NCBI GenBank assembly: GCA_034770075.1
Contig: CM068386.1
Location: forward strand, 78,779,007 to 78,843,006
DNA from: Aralia elata
Taxonomy: Eukaryota > Streptophyta > Magnoliopsida > Apiales > Araliaceae
DNA: 64,000 nt
Direction: 5' to 3'
Shown: in pieces, positions 49,816-61,468 of the stretch
Layout of the letters: each line of letters begins with the position of its first letter
Numbering within the stretch: the stretch's first letter is position 1
The notes under the pieces: model-generated
Told to the model about the DNA's origin: nothing
What the model saw: only the letters and a program-made list of their open reading frames with translations
Database searches by the model: none
Made by a program: the position numbers and the translations under genes

Positions 49816-50415
49816 TCAGGCGTTTTGTAGTTGCCTCGCCAACTCTCTTAATGATCCCATGACTTCTTCTTCCTCTTGCGGCTGATCTCGCTCTTTTTGT
49901 GCCTTAAGAGTAACTCGTTGCTGTTTCAAATTATCGTCCTTTAACTCATTATACGTTCTCATGATGTCCTCAAATGATGCCGGTTCAATACACACCCTAG
50001 GAGTTTCTCTTTGCTGTCTCCACTGCAAATCTTCATTCCTACGAACCTTCTTTCCATTATCACAAGTTGAATGCCTTGAAGGTTGCTCTACATGTTGCGG
50101 AGATTCATATTCATTCCTCCAATTAAGATGTCTTGGAACAAAATGCTTCCTCATGATAATTTTTAATTCTTCCCATGTCTCGATCGGATGCTCTCCACAT
50201 CTTCTCCTGCTAATCGCAAATTGATCCCACCATGTAGCTGCATGATCAGAAAAATCTTGAACTGCAAGTTTGAACTTCCTCCGCTCGGAATAGCCATGAT
50301 AGTCAAACTCTCGCTCCATCTTTTCCTCCCATCTCAAATAAGCATCTGGATTATTCCTGCCTTGGAAAGTATTCCTTCGAGACCCATAAGCACTTTTATA
50401 ATTATAACCATACAT
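49816..50415 (-). CDS. Ty3/gypsy gag (Retrotrans_gag)
   Basis: ATG start. NPDAYLRWEEKMEREFDYHG, then KLAVQDFSDHAATWWDQFAI and IETWEELKIIMRKHFVPRHL form the Retrotrans_gag domain (residues about 20-105). The tail is Gln/Glu-rich. It forms the capsid in this family. 199 codons without a stop. No CCHC knuckle is seen. The only apparently intact protein gene of the element. Confidence 0.9.
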   Translation of the reverse strand: MYGYNYKSAYGSRRNTFQGRNNPDAYLRWEEKMEREFDYHGYSERRKFKLAVQDFSDHAATWWDQFAISRRRCGEHPIETWEELKIIMRKHFVPRHLNWRNEYESPQHVEQPSRHSTCDNGKKVRRNEDLQWRQQRETPRVCIEPASFEDIMRTYNELKDDNLKQQRVTLKAQKERDQPQEEEEVMGSLRELARQLQNA

Positions 50416-50943
50416 ATTTGCTGCAAAACAAAGGTTAGTAGATAAAGAAAATTTTCCTCACACACTCCCTTACGTGTTTCGCTCAAAGAGTATATCCCAC
50501 AATTATGAAAAACGCTCATGTATCACTCAATTAGGCTTTTACCCTCACTTATTCTCACACTCTTGCCTCTTACCACTCTAATTCCCTCTTATAGGTTCTT
50601 TTTGAATTCACTAAATAATTTCGTAATTTACTTTTCAATCCAATAAGAACTTATCACAAAACAAAATATAGCAAGTGTGACGTACGATAACCACCAAAAT
50701 TTCACGATCACCAATTAAAATCCTCGAGTGAAAATCCAATATCCTCAAAATTCACAAATTCCAACAATAGAATCAAATAATAACTTCTTCAATACGATCC
50801 CAATAATCACGAACTTATGAAACCCCAACAATTGCAACAATAATAATTTTCCCTCTTTTTTTTTTTTGTTTTTTTTTACTTACGATTTTTTTTTACTCTT
50901 CAACAAGTAAAATAAAGGATAAGTAACCTACTAGAAAATGTAG

Positions 50944-50956
50944 CTTTGATACTAAA
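50944..50956 (-). other. Gypsy PBS, degenerate
   Basis: Minus strand reads TTTAGTATCAAAG directly inside the 5' LTR, a changed form of the tRNA-iMet PBS. Confidence 0.6.
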
Positions 50957-52124
50957 TGATGGACTCCACGGCACGCTTGCGTGAGGTAGTCGTCGCCCGG
51001 ATCGTTTCTAGCAAGTTATAAAGGTGGAACTCGTTCGAATCCTTAATCCCTCGTCTGAAGATAGACGATAAACCTTGGAATAGTCGATCAAGCAATTTGA
51101 ATGTATGAAGGATGAAACACCAACAACACTTTGACCCTCGTTTAATTCAAACGATAATCTCCGTCTGATTGAATGGTGCGATAGAATAACGCCACACACA
51201 ACTATGGTTTGTTGTATGATAAGTTAAATATAAATATGAATCTCAAAAGAAAAACTAAGAATAATACTCAGAAATCCTTCAAAGAACCAAAAGTAGAGAA
51301 TAATCTCACAAGAATTATATTGAATAAAATTTGATGTCTACTATTACATAAGCCATGTATCCTATTTATACTAATAACATATAACCCTAATCCTATAAAG
51401 AAATAAGAATTTGAAAGGAAATAGAAATCCTATCTAATAAACATCCTAGTTACATTAGAATAGGAAAAGATCTCCAAAAGATTGCATTAAAACTGATCAA
51501 AAACCTTCCTCGGAATCCGTGCCAAAACCTTAGCGCTATAGGCGCTCAAATGTGTGCTGCTGGAGTGCTGTAGGCGCTAGCTTACAGTGTCTTCACAATT
51601 TACAAGCGATCTAGGCGCTGGAAAAACAAAGGGATTAGCGCTGTAGGCGCTAGGGTTTTTCAGCCGCGACGTCCTTTGGAAAAATGGCCATAACTTTTGA
51701 CTCGGAAAGAGTTACGGAACCTGCCACTATCAAATCGAAGATCTCGACGAGATCTACAACTTTCATTTTTTGAGTTTTGCGAGATTCTAACTGGATCAAG
51801 GTCGAAATTGAGCCCGAAGTGACTGTTGTGTAAATGACAACTCCAAACTCCTCAATCTCCATTCCAATCATCCTTGAACCAACTTCCATTGTTCCGTACA
51901 TTGCATAATGCCTTGGCTTGCGTTGATTCGGCCTTACTAAATAGATGGTATCTAGTAATCCCAAATCACATGATTGATCTTCACTTCGCCGTTCATATGA
52001 ATTTAGCTCCAATGTACGCATCCTTGAATGGATTTTAATCCAATCACTCGCGACTAACTGATGAACCTCTTGAAATCGAGTTGAGTGAATGTTGTTCGAT
52101 GCGAGCCTGGTCAGGATTGTATCA
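50957..52124 (-). mobile_element. Gypsy 5' LTR
   Basis: 1,168 bp, near-identical to the 3' LTR. GC island at 51528-51655. Confidence 0.92.
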
Positions 52125-52599
52125 TAACATCATTTGATTTTATGTGCTAAATTGACGTCATCATGATTTATTTTCCTTAAATAACGTTGATGAGTCATTG
52201 TTCTAAAGCTCGTTACAGGAGTAACTCTGCATAGCCTAATGTAATTAAACTTCTGCACAGGTCTCACTGAGCTTTGTTGTTTACAATTAATGCATGTTGG
52301 TCTGTTCTTACATTTGATGTCTTGTTCTGAATGCTTGATTTAGCATGAGTGATTGAGTCAACAATTTCAATTTTGCAATTGTGTTTGTGTTTGAGATGTA
52401 AATGGTTATAACAGTTGGTATTCACACACACACATATATGGATCAGTAGCAGTCTACGCTAGAGTTTTGAGTTAGATTTTATTAATGAGTTTGTTTCTAC
52501 TTTGAACCCTTGAAGCCACAATGCAGGTATATAGTAATTTAGATCACTTCTAGCCTAAGCTTGAGGCTGGAGTTTTAATTTTAGTTAAATATTTTTGTT
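52125..52599 (+). other. SIRE spacer or Athila internal sequence, non-coding
   Basis: Between the Gypsy insertion and the Athila-like PPT. The border between the two elements was not found. A short (AC)n run at about 52423-52433. Confidence 0.4.
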
Positions 52600-53955
52600 T
52601 GCTTAGGGACAAGCAAAAGCTTAAGTTTGGGGGTATTTGATGAGCGGGATTCATACCTGCGAATCGGGTTCCTAATCACTTAAGAAATTGCTTGATTATA
52701 TTATCTTCTAGCGCAAATTTATGTTTTATCTGTTATCTTATGCTTTATTGCTTTTCAGGTGGGAGGTGTTCATTTGAAGCATATAGGGGCAAAAAAGACC
52801 CTTGGCTGGCAAAAACACGGAGCCCGCGCTGCAGCACCAAGGCTAGGCCTAGGACTCACGCTGCAGCGCCAGCTCACCTTACACTTACGCTGCAGCGACA
52901 CCATTCCTTCATGGTTTGCCGCTGCAGCGAGCCCACCTTGGCCAGGACACGGAGCTCACGCCGCAGCGCCAATGCAAGGTGCAAAGCCCGCGCCGCAGCG
53001 CGAGCTTCGGTTCCCCGCTACCTGGCTTTCCTTACTTGACCTAGCTGCTGCTCACTTAAAGATATATCTCTGACAACTTAGGAATATCTGCAACCAAGGG
53101 AGAAAAGGAGGCAACCACACAAGGAGAGCAGCTGAAGCAAGAACACTTCCGCACAGGAGTTTTCTCACTTCAAATTGTTATCCATTTGTGTAATTCGATT
53201 ATGTTGAACAACATGACTGTGTTAATTAGTTCTATAGTTATGAACTAATTACATTTCTAGGATTGCAATGTAACCTAATGCTTAGCTTAATATGAATTTC
53301 TCTCATATTTATATAATGAATCATGTTCTGAATGGATTGTTGTATGTCATGCTTATTTATCAATTGTTTGAGATAGGAATTGATTTAGGTATTAACTGAT
53401 ATTGGAAAATTGATGTTATACCTTTCCTTAAGTACAACAACATTTGTTATGACCATTGCCCAAGGGAATGAGTGCATAAATTGCATGATAGAATAGGAAT
53501 ATGTCTATTTGCCCTGTGTAACCAGTGAGATTAATATTCATGACCCTTAGTCTAGTTATTTTCACCATAGGAATATTGTGATTTATCTAGCTAAGGGATA
53601 TGCATTTGACCATCGGAAGAGGCTTATGTGTACCTTGTGTTCTCGGTTAATTATTCTTGTGATTTGTTAGTTAAATGGAGAGTTAGGAATATTAGGTGAG
53701 GCATTAGGGGAGTTGTAATCCTAGCTTGTCATCTTTGTCACAACTCGCTTCCTTATTTCACTGCATTTTACCTTATAGATTAAAACACACGACTCTTATT
53801 CACTTGTTTAAATAAGACTGTTGAGACACATTTTAATACTTGAACGACTACCTAGTACTTTGTCCTCGTGAGTTCGACACTCGACTTTATCTATACTACT
53901 TGTTAGGCCGCGTATACTTACGCGAGTTTATAGGTTGTGAAAACCACCAACAAAC
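52600..53955 (+). mobile_element. Athila-like Gypsy 3' end: PPT plus LTR
   Basis: 'aagcttaagtttgggggt' (52617-52634) is the polypurine tract typical of Athila-like elements, and TGATGAGCGGGATT follows as LTR start (52638). The LTR tail 'ccgcgtatacttacgcgagt' is also usual for this group. Presence of PPT means it is a truncated element, not a solo LTR. Contains a GC island (52826-53005). No TSD found. Confidence 0.65.
52826..53005. repeat. GC island in Athila-like LTR
   Basis: Repeated 'gctgcagcgcc', 'cgccgcagcgc' words. Translates to Ala/Arg-rich text by composition only. Confidence 0.8.
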
Positions 53956-54243
53956 GTCGGAGCAATATATTTTTGAAAATTCGAAAAAAGGAGAGCTGAA
54001 CCGACTCATCTTCAAATCTTGGGAACTAGATCTTTAATGCCAGTTATTGATAAGGGAACTGGACCTTGTCAAAAATTGAAAAAGTTGAACCGCTTCCCTT
54101 TCAAATCTCGAAAAGACACTAGCTAATAATTGTCATCAGACTCAAAAACCAGTCTCTCTTCCTTACTTTACCCTTTATCCCTTGTGACTGCTCATTGTCT
54201 ACACCGAACCCACTTCATCCCCTACCTTCAAGCCTCTGTAACA

Positions 54244-55942
54244 ATGAGAACCCGCACCAACAAATGATCTATCGTCGAATCAGAAGACGATCAGACCATA
54301 CCATCTCCTCTTTCCAAGCCGACAATAGGGGCAAAGAGAAAATCGATGAAGATGAAGAAGCCAGCATCCTCTGGTAACTCAACTTCATCTGACGAATCAA
54401 ACACCAGCCCTCCTTCCATGCAGTCACCAGGCCCCTTTAGAGTAAGGAAACTCAAATGATCGAAGGCTTCAGAAAACCCTCCTTCTTCATAGCCGGACTC
54501 TCCACCCCTTTGGTAAACTCTTTCACTCCTTCCCATGAAGTTCCTGACAATTTCTTTAGATGTAATAATTTTGAGTCTCGGTTTAAAACCTCTATCGCTC
54601 ACAAATATTTTGTTTATGAAAAAATGATGGATATGTTCTATTACCAAAACTTTCATCTGCAAATTCTATTAGAGTCATGTGGCATATCCTCTATGATTTT
54701 TCCTCCTTCGATTGCATATCCTAGGTTAGTCCAACAGTTCTATACTAATCTAGAAAACAATGGTGATTATTATACTTCCTTTGTTAAAGGAAAGTCTCTG
54801 TTCTTCACTGTCATTGATTTAGGAAGCATCTTGTCTATTCCATCTACTAGAATTTGTCCATTCACACTTAAAGGCGTTGTCTATACCCCTTTTCCCCCTT
54901 TGAAATAACTTCATATTTTTATGGACGACCCTATGTTGTCTAATCTCTATGCCCCAAAGACTGTTGATGTGTCCCCCACTGCATGTGTTCTCCATAAAGT
55001 GTTAAGATATAATCTGTTACCCCGCATTGGTGGAGGTGCCGATTTTACTTATCAAGACCTTGTTTTAGTTGCTATGATTCTGAAAGGTTTGCCCTTTAAT
55101 TTTTCTTTGATGATGTTGTAACATATGACGAGTTGTATTCGTCAGAACAAAAAATGTTTGCCATATAGTGGATTCCTGACCAAACTTTTCAACACTTCCA
55201 AATATCATTTGAAAATGAAACATCTGTGTCTCTGACTGAATCAATTGACTCTGTAAATCTGAAATTGTCTCATTTATCTTTTGTTGATGGGAAATTTGTT
55301 TGTCTTTCTCCTGAGATTCCTTCTGTTCTTACTCCAAAGGACCCATCTTCATCCACTTAACCTCATGTCTCTTCTTCTCTAGAAGTCATGGGTCTCTTGA
55401 ACAAAATTCTAACAAATTAAGATAGTTTAAAAAATCAATTCTCTGATATTAAGAATCGACTATCTGTTTTAGAGAAGGAAAAATTGCCTATGAGGGCTGA
55501 TGATGTGAAAACTCTATATAATCGGGTTGAAGATGAATTTATAGATTTACAGGCTGGTTTCGAGCTTCACACAACAGCAATGGTTGAGGCTCTTCAGCGT
55601 AAAATGAATAGGAACACCTGCCAACTTAGTTAGGAATTAAAGTTCGTAAGTAATCAAGTTACGGTGTTAGGGAGATTCACTTCTCGACGATTGAATGAGA
55701 TTGCAACAGAATTTCACATCGACCAAATGAGTTCCCCTGTCCTTGAGTGGCCTCAGTGCAACTGGATGACTGAGTTTTCTGGTGATTTTAGGGATATGGA
55801 GACACCCCCTGAGACATACATTCCACGACCTACCCGGTTTGCTCGTGAAATGTCCATGGCAGAGAAAGTCCAACGCCTTTTCCATCGCCGCTATTTCACT
55901 CGCCGCAACAACAATCACGCAAATGTCGTGGATCTTGACTGA
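54244..55942 (+). pseudogene. SIRE env-like ORF, broken
   Basis: ATG at 54244 with MRTRTNK then a stop. In three frames the text goes on: SIVESEDDQTIPSPLSKP, FKTSIAHKYFVYEKMMDMFY, LVQQFYTNLENNGDYYTSFV, and near the end LEWPQCNWMTEFSGDFRDME, with a stop at about 55940. The YxNLE...FVxGK block is shared by plant 'putative transposon protein' sequences, and the position after pol and before the PPT is that of SIRE env-like genes. About 565 codons if unbroken. Its role is unknown in the family. Confidence 0.65.
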
Positions 55943-56386
55943 CTTTCTTCCACCTATTTATTATTTATCTCTTTTTGATGGATGCCAAAGGGGGAGACAT
56001 ACTTTATGGTATTAAGTCTCATGTTTTATGTTTTTGGTGAGATACTCATTGGTTTATATTTTTAATTTCTGCACTTGATACTTGGTTTATAATTTTGGGA
56101 TGATTATGGTAGTTAATGCTTAATGGTTTAATCTATCCACATACTTAGGGCTTGTTAAATGCATCAATGTTGTGGCTGTTGATTATCTTTTCTTGGAGGA
56201 TGAAAACATAAGGCATATTAAGTAATTGATGCCTATTTAATTAATTCTATTAACTACTACATATTGGGAATACTATGATATGTAGAAACTTAGACTGAAT
56301 TCCTGAAATCTGGTATTGGATACATTTATGCATGGATTTATGGGGAGCTAAAATTATGGTGTTGTCATCATCAAAAAGGTGGAGAA
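55943..56386 (+). other. SIRE 3' untranslated region with PPT
   Basis: Non-coding; ends with CAAAAAGGTGGAGAA directly before the right LTR. Confidence 0.75.
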
Positions 56387-57546
56387 TGTTGACTTGGTCA
56401 TATTCTATCCTTATGTTTTGATAATGACTTTTACAATCTACTAAATCCTTTATTGTGCAATTTCAAGAACTTAATGGAATAAAAGAATTTTTGGTGGCTG
56501 TTCATAAGGAATCAAAGATCTGAAGACATTTAAGTCTCTAAGAATTAAATGTAAGGTAATTGCATTAATCATTTTTCAATCAAGGCTCTAGGGCATTTCA
56601 TTTGCATTTAATATGGATTTGCATTTAATATGCATTTGCATTTAATATGGAATTTCATTTGATATAGAAGAAATCTAAAAATAAAAGAAAGGCTCATTGT
56701 TAAATTATGCAATCCAGGTTTTATAAAAGAAAAACTAACAAGCTCCTTCTTGAAATCTATTTTTGATCTGCTGCCTGGTATACTTCCTTAGTTGGTGTTA
56801 ATTAGATTTTGGAAATCCCTTGGAAATTGATACCGGGTATTAACTGTTCCCATAAATAAGTCTAATTGATTGTATTAAAATATTTGGTCTTAAATCAAGC
56901 ATTAAAAGCCCTATGTAAATTTGTTTAAATTTAACGGGAAAGACTATGTCTAAATTGGTTAATGACCAACGATCTTGGCTATTACCTCAATTGATGCTCG
57001 GGTATTTTGGAAGTAATGATATTACCGTATAGTTGTTAAAAAGATAAGTCATTTCCTTTTTGGAGAAATCAAAAGAAATGATAACATTGCTTAGTTGGTA
57101 AAAAGGAGAAGTCATTTTCTTTCAAAGAGAAGTCAATCGTAATAAATGCTACTGATGAGTGGGTAAAAAGGATAGGTCCTTTTTCTCTTTCTTCCTGACT
57201 TATGTTATAAAGTGGATGTTATATAATATTATTCTTAAACACCCGACTTCATACATATATGTTATAAAGCAAGATATCCTTTTTACATGTAAAGCTAGGT
57301 TGTTAAAATAATTCCTTTACAACGGTCATAAAATTTTCTAATCTATAAAAAGGGAACATGCCTGATCCGTATAAGACAGAGAACAACACAGTCCTCTAAT
57401 AGAAAGGAAAATCATAAAAGTACTTTGTGTTGCAATTGGAAAATCAAGTTGTTGTGCAATTGAAGTCTCTGATTAATTCTCAGCTTATATTTTTGTGCGC
57501 TTTATTTGGTGACATCTCTCTTTACTTTGATCATTGCATTTATAGT

Positions 57547-60500
57547 TGTGACGCCCCCAAATTCGGGTACCTCAAACCCGAATCCGGTGCTACACGGTAC
57601 ATCCCATTCCATACAACATAATAGACATGAATGTAATTACTATATTATTACAACACGTCTTACTCTCAATCCCAGGTTCTATTACCATAACATCAATCCA
57701 AATACATAATAAGTCTTAGTATTACAACATTACTAATACAAATAAACTATGACGCCATCTAGACGTTCATCTTGCCCTTTCCCTTGTCCTTACCGGAACC
57801 TTCGGCCCGCTCGGACTTAGCTGCAATGTTTAATATAAAGCAAGAATGAGCATTCAATTGCCCAGCAAGTATAACAGTTGAATAACAACAATATCATCAA
57901 TCATATCATTTCTCTTCGACAACTGAACAATAGTTGTGAAATAATCTGAATAAACAAGAATAATACTTTGCTTTCGTTTTAAAAATATATTTTTGAAACG
58001 ACATTGAGTGGTCATAAGACCTTGAACTTTCTTTTGCTCTCTTGAAAAGGTACACAGCATTATAACTGCAAACCGTCTTACTTACGAGCACTTCTAGGTG
58101 ATCAGCCTATTGTACTCTATGTTGATCAACACTCTAGCTGGAAACGACTATATGCGTTTGTTTAGGCGCTCGATGCCTTGTCAGAATAACTGACTAAAAA
58201 CTGCCCCTAATATTAGGGTTGTTCATCTCATTCATGTCTCGGAATCCTAACCAAAACAATTCGGTTGGATAGCTCTACTTAATCATCAATAACATTTCAA
58301 GGATTTATTATCAAATCAATAAAATATCTCAATATCTGTCTAGCCGAAACAAATGGCATCGACGTTCTCTATAACAGTTCATATATATGTGAACTTGAAA
58401 GCTTCAACAATTTATGTCATAACATAGCTCGAATACTTGTGCAAATACTGAAAAATTTACATAAGTAAGGAATTCACACAACCATATATGTATTGCGTAA
58501 ATCGAAACTTCAAACATCGCATGAGAGTCAAGAGAATATAATCAAATGAATCAAATAAACTTGCACAATATACGTCTATTGTATAAGATACGAAACTTGC
58601 ATTCAATACTGAAAATGAATGAAGTTAGAGAACTTGCCCAACACAAAGGTTAGACAAGGGTTTAGGAAACTTGCCTTAAGCGCTGGCTACTAGTTGACGT
58701 TAATCGTCCTTCAAATATGTCCTACGCATTTAAACATATATTCACATACCAATTAGTCTCACAATAGACACCAAACATTGGCTTACATTAATCAAGACAT
58801 TATAATCATTACGAACATTGATTGCCACTACGCTTACCCAAACGGGGGTCTCGCTCCCCGGTGAGCGAGCGGCTGCCTAGCTCGCCGGTGAGCTGGCGGG
58901 GGAGTAGGGGGCAGCGCCCCCTGAAAGCCAAACGAAAAATGCAACTACGCTATTCATTTCATTTAAGCAAATCTCACGTGACTTAGTCATTTCATGCTTG
59001 GGGCCATTCAACTATTACACTAACATATCATACATATGCTTTGAGGTATTTATAACATGTTAGGCCTATGTAAACATGCATCTCATCCATAACACAAAGT
59101 AGCAAAACAGTTCACCTCTGCAGACCGCCGCAGCTGCGCAGGTCTTGTACTTGGGAGTGGCGCAGCTGCGCCACTCTAATCCAGGGACTTCCAGCTCTGC
59201 AACCCAGCGCAGCTGCGCAGGTGCTATGCTTGGGAGTGGCGCAGCTGCGCCACTCTGCATCCAGGGACTTTCAAGTTCTGCTACTGCAGAACCCAAAAAT
59301 CCAAACTCTTGATTCCATCCCATTTGCTCCTTAGCCATTATACAACAAGTCTATATGACTCAAAACATACTTTTACAACTGAGCTATGCATCATAACATC
59401 ATTTAATCAATTAATCATCTCTAATTCTTATGCTCCTTAGAGAGATCATTCTCTTAGACATTAAACCAAATAGTTGGTGGGCATGAGTTGAAAACTCACA
59501 TTGGAGTAGAGTTTCATTATACTCTAGTCCAGATTTCCCACTGAAATCATTACTCATACCTTCTTGGCATATACCAACAATACACAACCAATGTACATAA
59601 CTAAACCAAGATGATTACAACTTCATTATTAACAAAATATGAATAACAGTCCACTAATGTCCATTTCAGTCCATTTCTTGATTCCTTATGCAAAGGTTTG
59701 ATTCTCATTCATTGTTCCACTTTTACACATTATTAACAAGCTTTATACAGAGCTAACAACATATACACACGTTCATGAACAACCAAGCAATTTCAGCAAC
59801 ATTACTCCAACAAGCAATCATAGCAAAACTAGAAACTTGGAAAGAAAGTGGAAATGAGCTAAGCTCTATATTGCATACCTCTTGAGCTTGTTCTAAGGAT
59901 GTTAAATGGATCAAATAGCAGCTGCTACCACACTCCTTCTTCTTCCTCAATTCACCCGAACTCACTCTTCTCACTCTCTAAGTATTCAGCTTCAACACTT
60001 AGCAACAAGAAAGGGATGGAAGGTTTGCAATGGGAGGAGTATTTATAGAGCAAATAACTGAGCTTTAAGGAGTATGGAGGAGCTGAGCATGAAGGCTACA
60101 CCAGCTCCCCATGTTCGGGAGAGTGAGCTCTTCCTTCCCCATGCTCATGGTCGGCTCGGGTAACACCCCCTCCTTCTCCCCAAATGTTCTACGCTCCCTT
60201 TCCCTCTCCCAAATGCAGAATTGATGCTCCCCATGCTCTCCCACGTTCTTGGCTGCTCCCTCCTCTCTTCCTCTCCTTCTCCCGTACTCTTCTCCCACCT
60301 TCAAATGACCAGCTGATTGCTATAACCCATTTCCCTTCATGGGTCATGGGTTTGGGTCATGGATGGTGGGTTTGGTTCATGGACTCGACCCGTGGGTCTT
60401 GGGCTCCAACTTGGGCCTCTCTTGTACTTCTAATTTAATTCTAATTGGGCTTCTAATAAATATCCAATTGGGCTCAAATAAAATCCCACACTTGGATTAT

Positions 60501-60770
60501 TAATCCCTCTCATTAATGCTTTGACGAAATTATGAAAAGTCATAAAATCGAAAAGGCATCTTGGCGTAAATAGCGTTTTAGTGCTATTTCTCTAATGATT
60601 TAATCAACTCCAATAAAAATAATAACAATAAAAATTATCACCTACACATCAGATGTAGTAATAACATTATTCACACACATAACACGGAATATTATAAATA
60701 AAAGTTCAATTTATTCAATAAAATTCGTAGGCTCGCGTTACAAAGCTACCCGTGATCCGCGATCATTACA
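57547..60770 (-). mobile_element. Solo LTR, Del/Tekay-like Gypsy, 3.2 kb
   Basis: Plus view TGTGACGCCCCCAAATTCGG to CGATCATTACA, flanked by ATAGT on both sides (57542-57546, 60771-60775). The left SIRE LTR has the empty site (tttatagttgagccttg). A TATA box on the minus strand (ctctataaatactcc, near 60040-60055) gives the orientation. Related to 23585-26722. GC islands at 58855-58915 and 59117-59260. Confidence 0.93.
59117..59260. repeat. GC island in Del-type LTR
   Basis: GCGCAGCTGCGC (perfect palindrome) occurs twice as 'gtggcgcagctgcgccact' plus related 'cgcagctgcgcagg' words, in two tandem units of about 80 bp. Confidence 0.9.
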
Positions 60771-61468
60771 ATAGTTGAGCCTTGCATTGTGAATTAATTA
60801 ATTGCTTTGATCATAGTTATTCTTAATTGTAATTCTTACTTTGAATAGACTAATTTTTAGTCTAGAAAGTTCTAATCCGATTTGGATTAGGTTTTTACAA
60901 ACAAGTTCAAGGAAGCATAAATGCTTAGGGGTGCATAGGTGCACAGGGAGCAAAAGTGCTCAAGTAATTTAATATGTTGAGAAACTTAGTTTGTAAAAGA
61001 GTCAAATTGTAATTCACGTGAATTAATAAAGAGTCTCCAATACATGTTGGTATTGGACATGGATTAGGCCATCAGAATAGAGTTTAAGAGCCGAACCACG
61101 TAAAAATTCTCTGTGTTCTTATGCTTGATTGTGTTTGTTTTATTTGCTTACTTGAAACCTCATTTTGAATTGAAAAATATAGTTGATCAAGATACAAATC
61201 AGTTTAATAAATTATATTAATAAACTATTATTAGAATAATACATTAAGATTGCTAATCTTGCAAGCTAAGATCACAATATAACATTCTACACTATTAATC
61301 CAGTAAACTGAATTCGTAAATATAGCATACTACATTGATTAATTCAGCAAGTTGAATTCTTAAATGCAGCATACTACATTATCAGAAAGAAAATTAAAAA
61401 TTGGACATCATTTATTCCCACACTTGTTCAACCCCCTTTTTAAGTGTGTCTATCTAAATTTCATCTTG

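Larger units (their letters stand above)
45981..52124 (-). mobile_element. Non-autonomous Ty3/gypsy element, young, 6.1 kb
   Basis: LTRs 45981-47149 and 50957-52124 are nearly identical (about a dozen differences as I read them). Minus orientation: a degenerate PBS (TAGTATCAAAGCT) lies inside the right LTR, and the PPT TTTTCAAGAGGAGGAGAA next to the left one. TSD AAACA/TAACA has one mismatch. Contents are a good gag and a decayed RT-derived ORF set. There is no protease, RNase H or integrase, so it needs helper proteins. Confidence 0.92.
37446..61463 (+). mobile_element. SIRE/Maximus-type Copia element with nested insertions, 24 kb
   Basis: LTRs at 37446-40974 and 56387-61463, TSD TCTTG on both sides (37441-37445 and 61464-61468), PBS at 40977, PPT 'caaaaaggtggagaa' before 56387. 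Gag, protease, integrase, RT and RNase H follow in Copia order at 41041-45880; an env-like ORF at 54244-55942 is in the place known for SIRE elements. Coding parts have many stops. Net of insertions the LTRs are about 1.9 kb each; in the first 91 aligned bases I count seven differences, so it is not young. Confidence 0.93.
56387..61463 (+). mobile_element. SIRE right LTR (with nested solo LTR)
   Basis: Parts 56387-57546 and 60776-61463 match the left LTR; the Del-type insertion is between. Confidence 0.92.

Noticed and set aside
49382..49862. Ser/Phe-rich plus-strand ORFs
   Set aside because: Antisense to the Lys/Glu-rich part of the Gypsy pol remnant; a composition effect.
52692..53073. Two overlapping ORFs rich in Ala, Arg and His
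   Set aside because: They lie in the GC island of the Athila-like LTR; open because of base composition, no domain.
59066..59338. 90-codon minus-strand ORF, Ala/Leu-rich
   Set aside because: Covers the GC island of the solo LTR; not supported by any family similarity.
60065..60438. ORFs at the solo LTR leader
   Set aside because: C/T- or G/A-rich leader sequence of a Del-type LTR; short and without motif.
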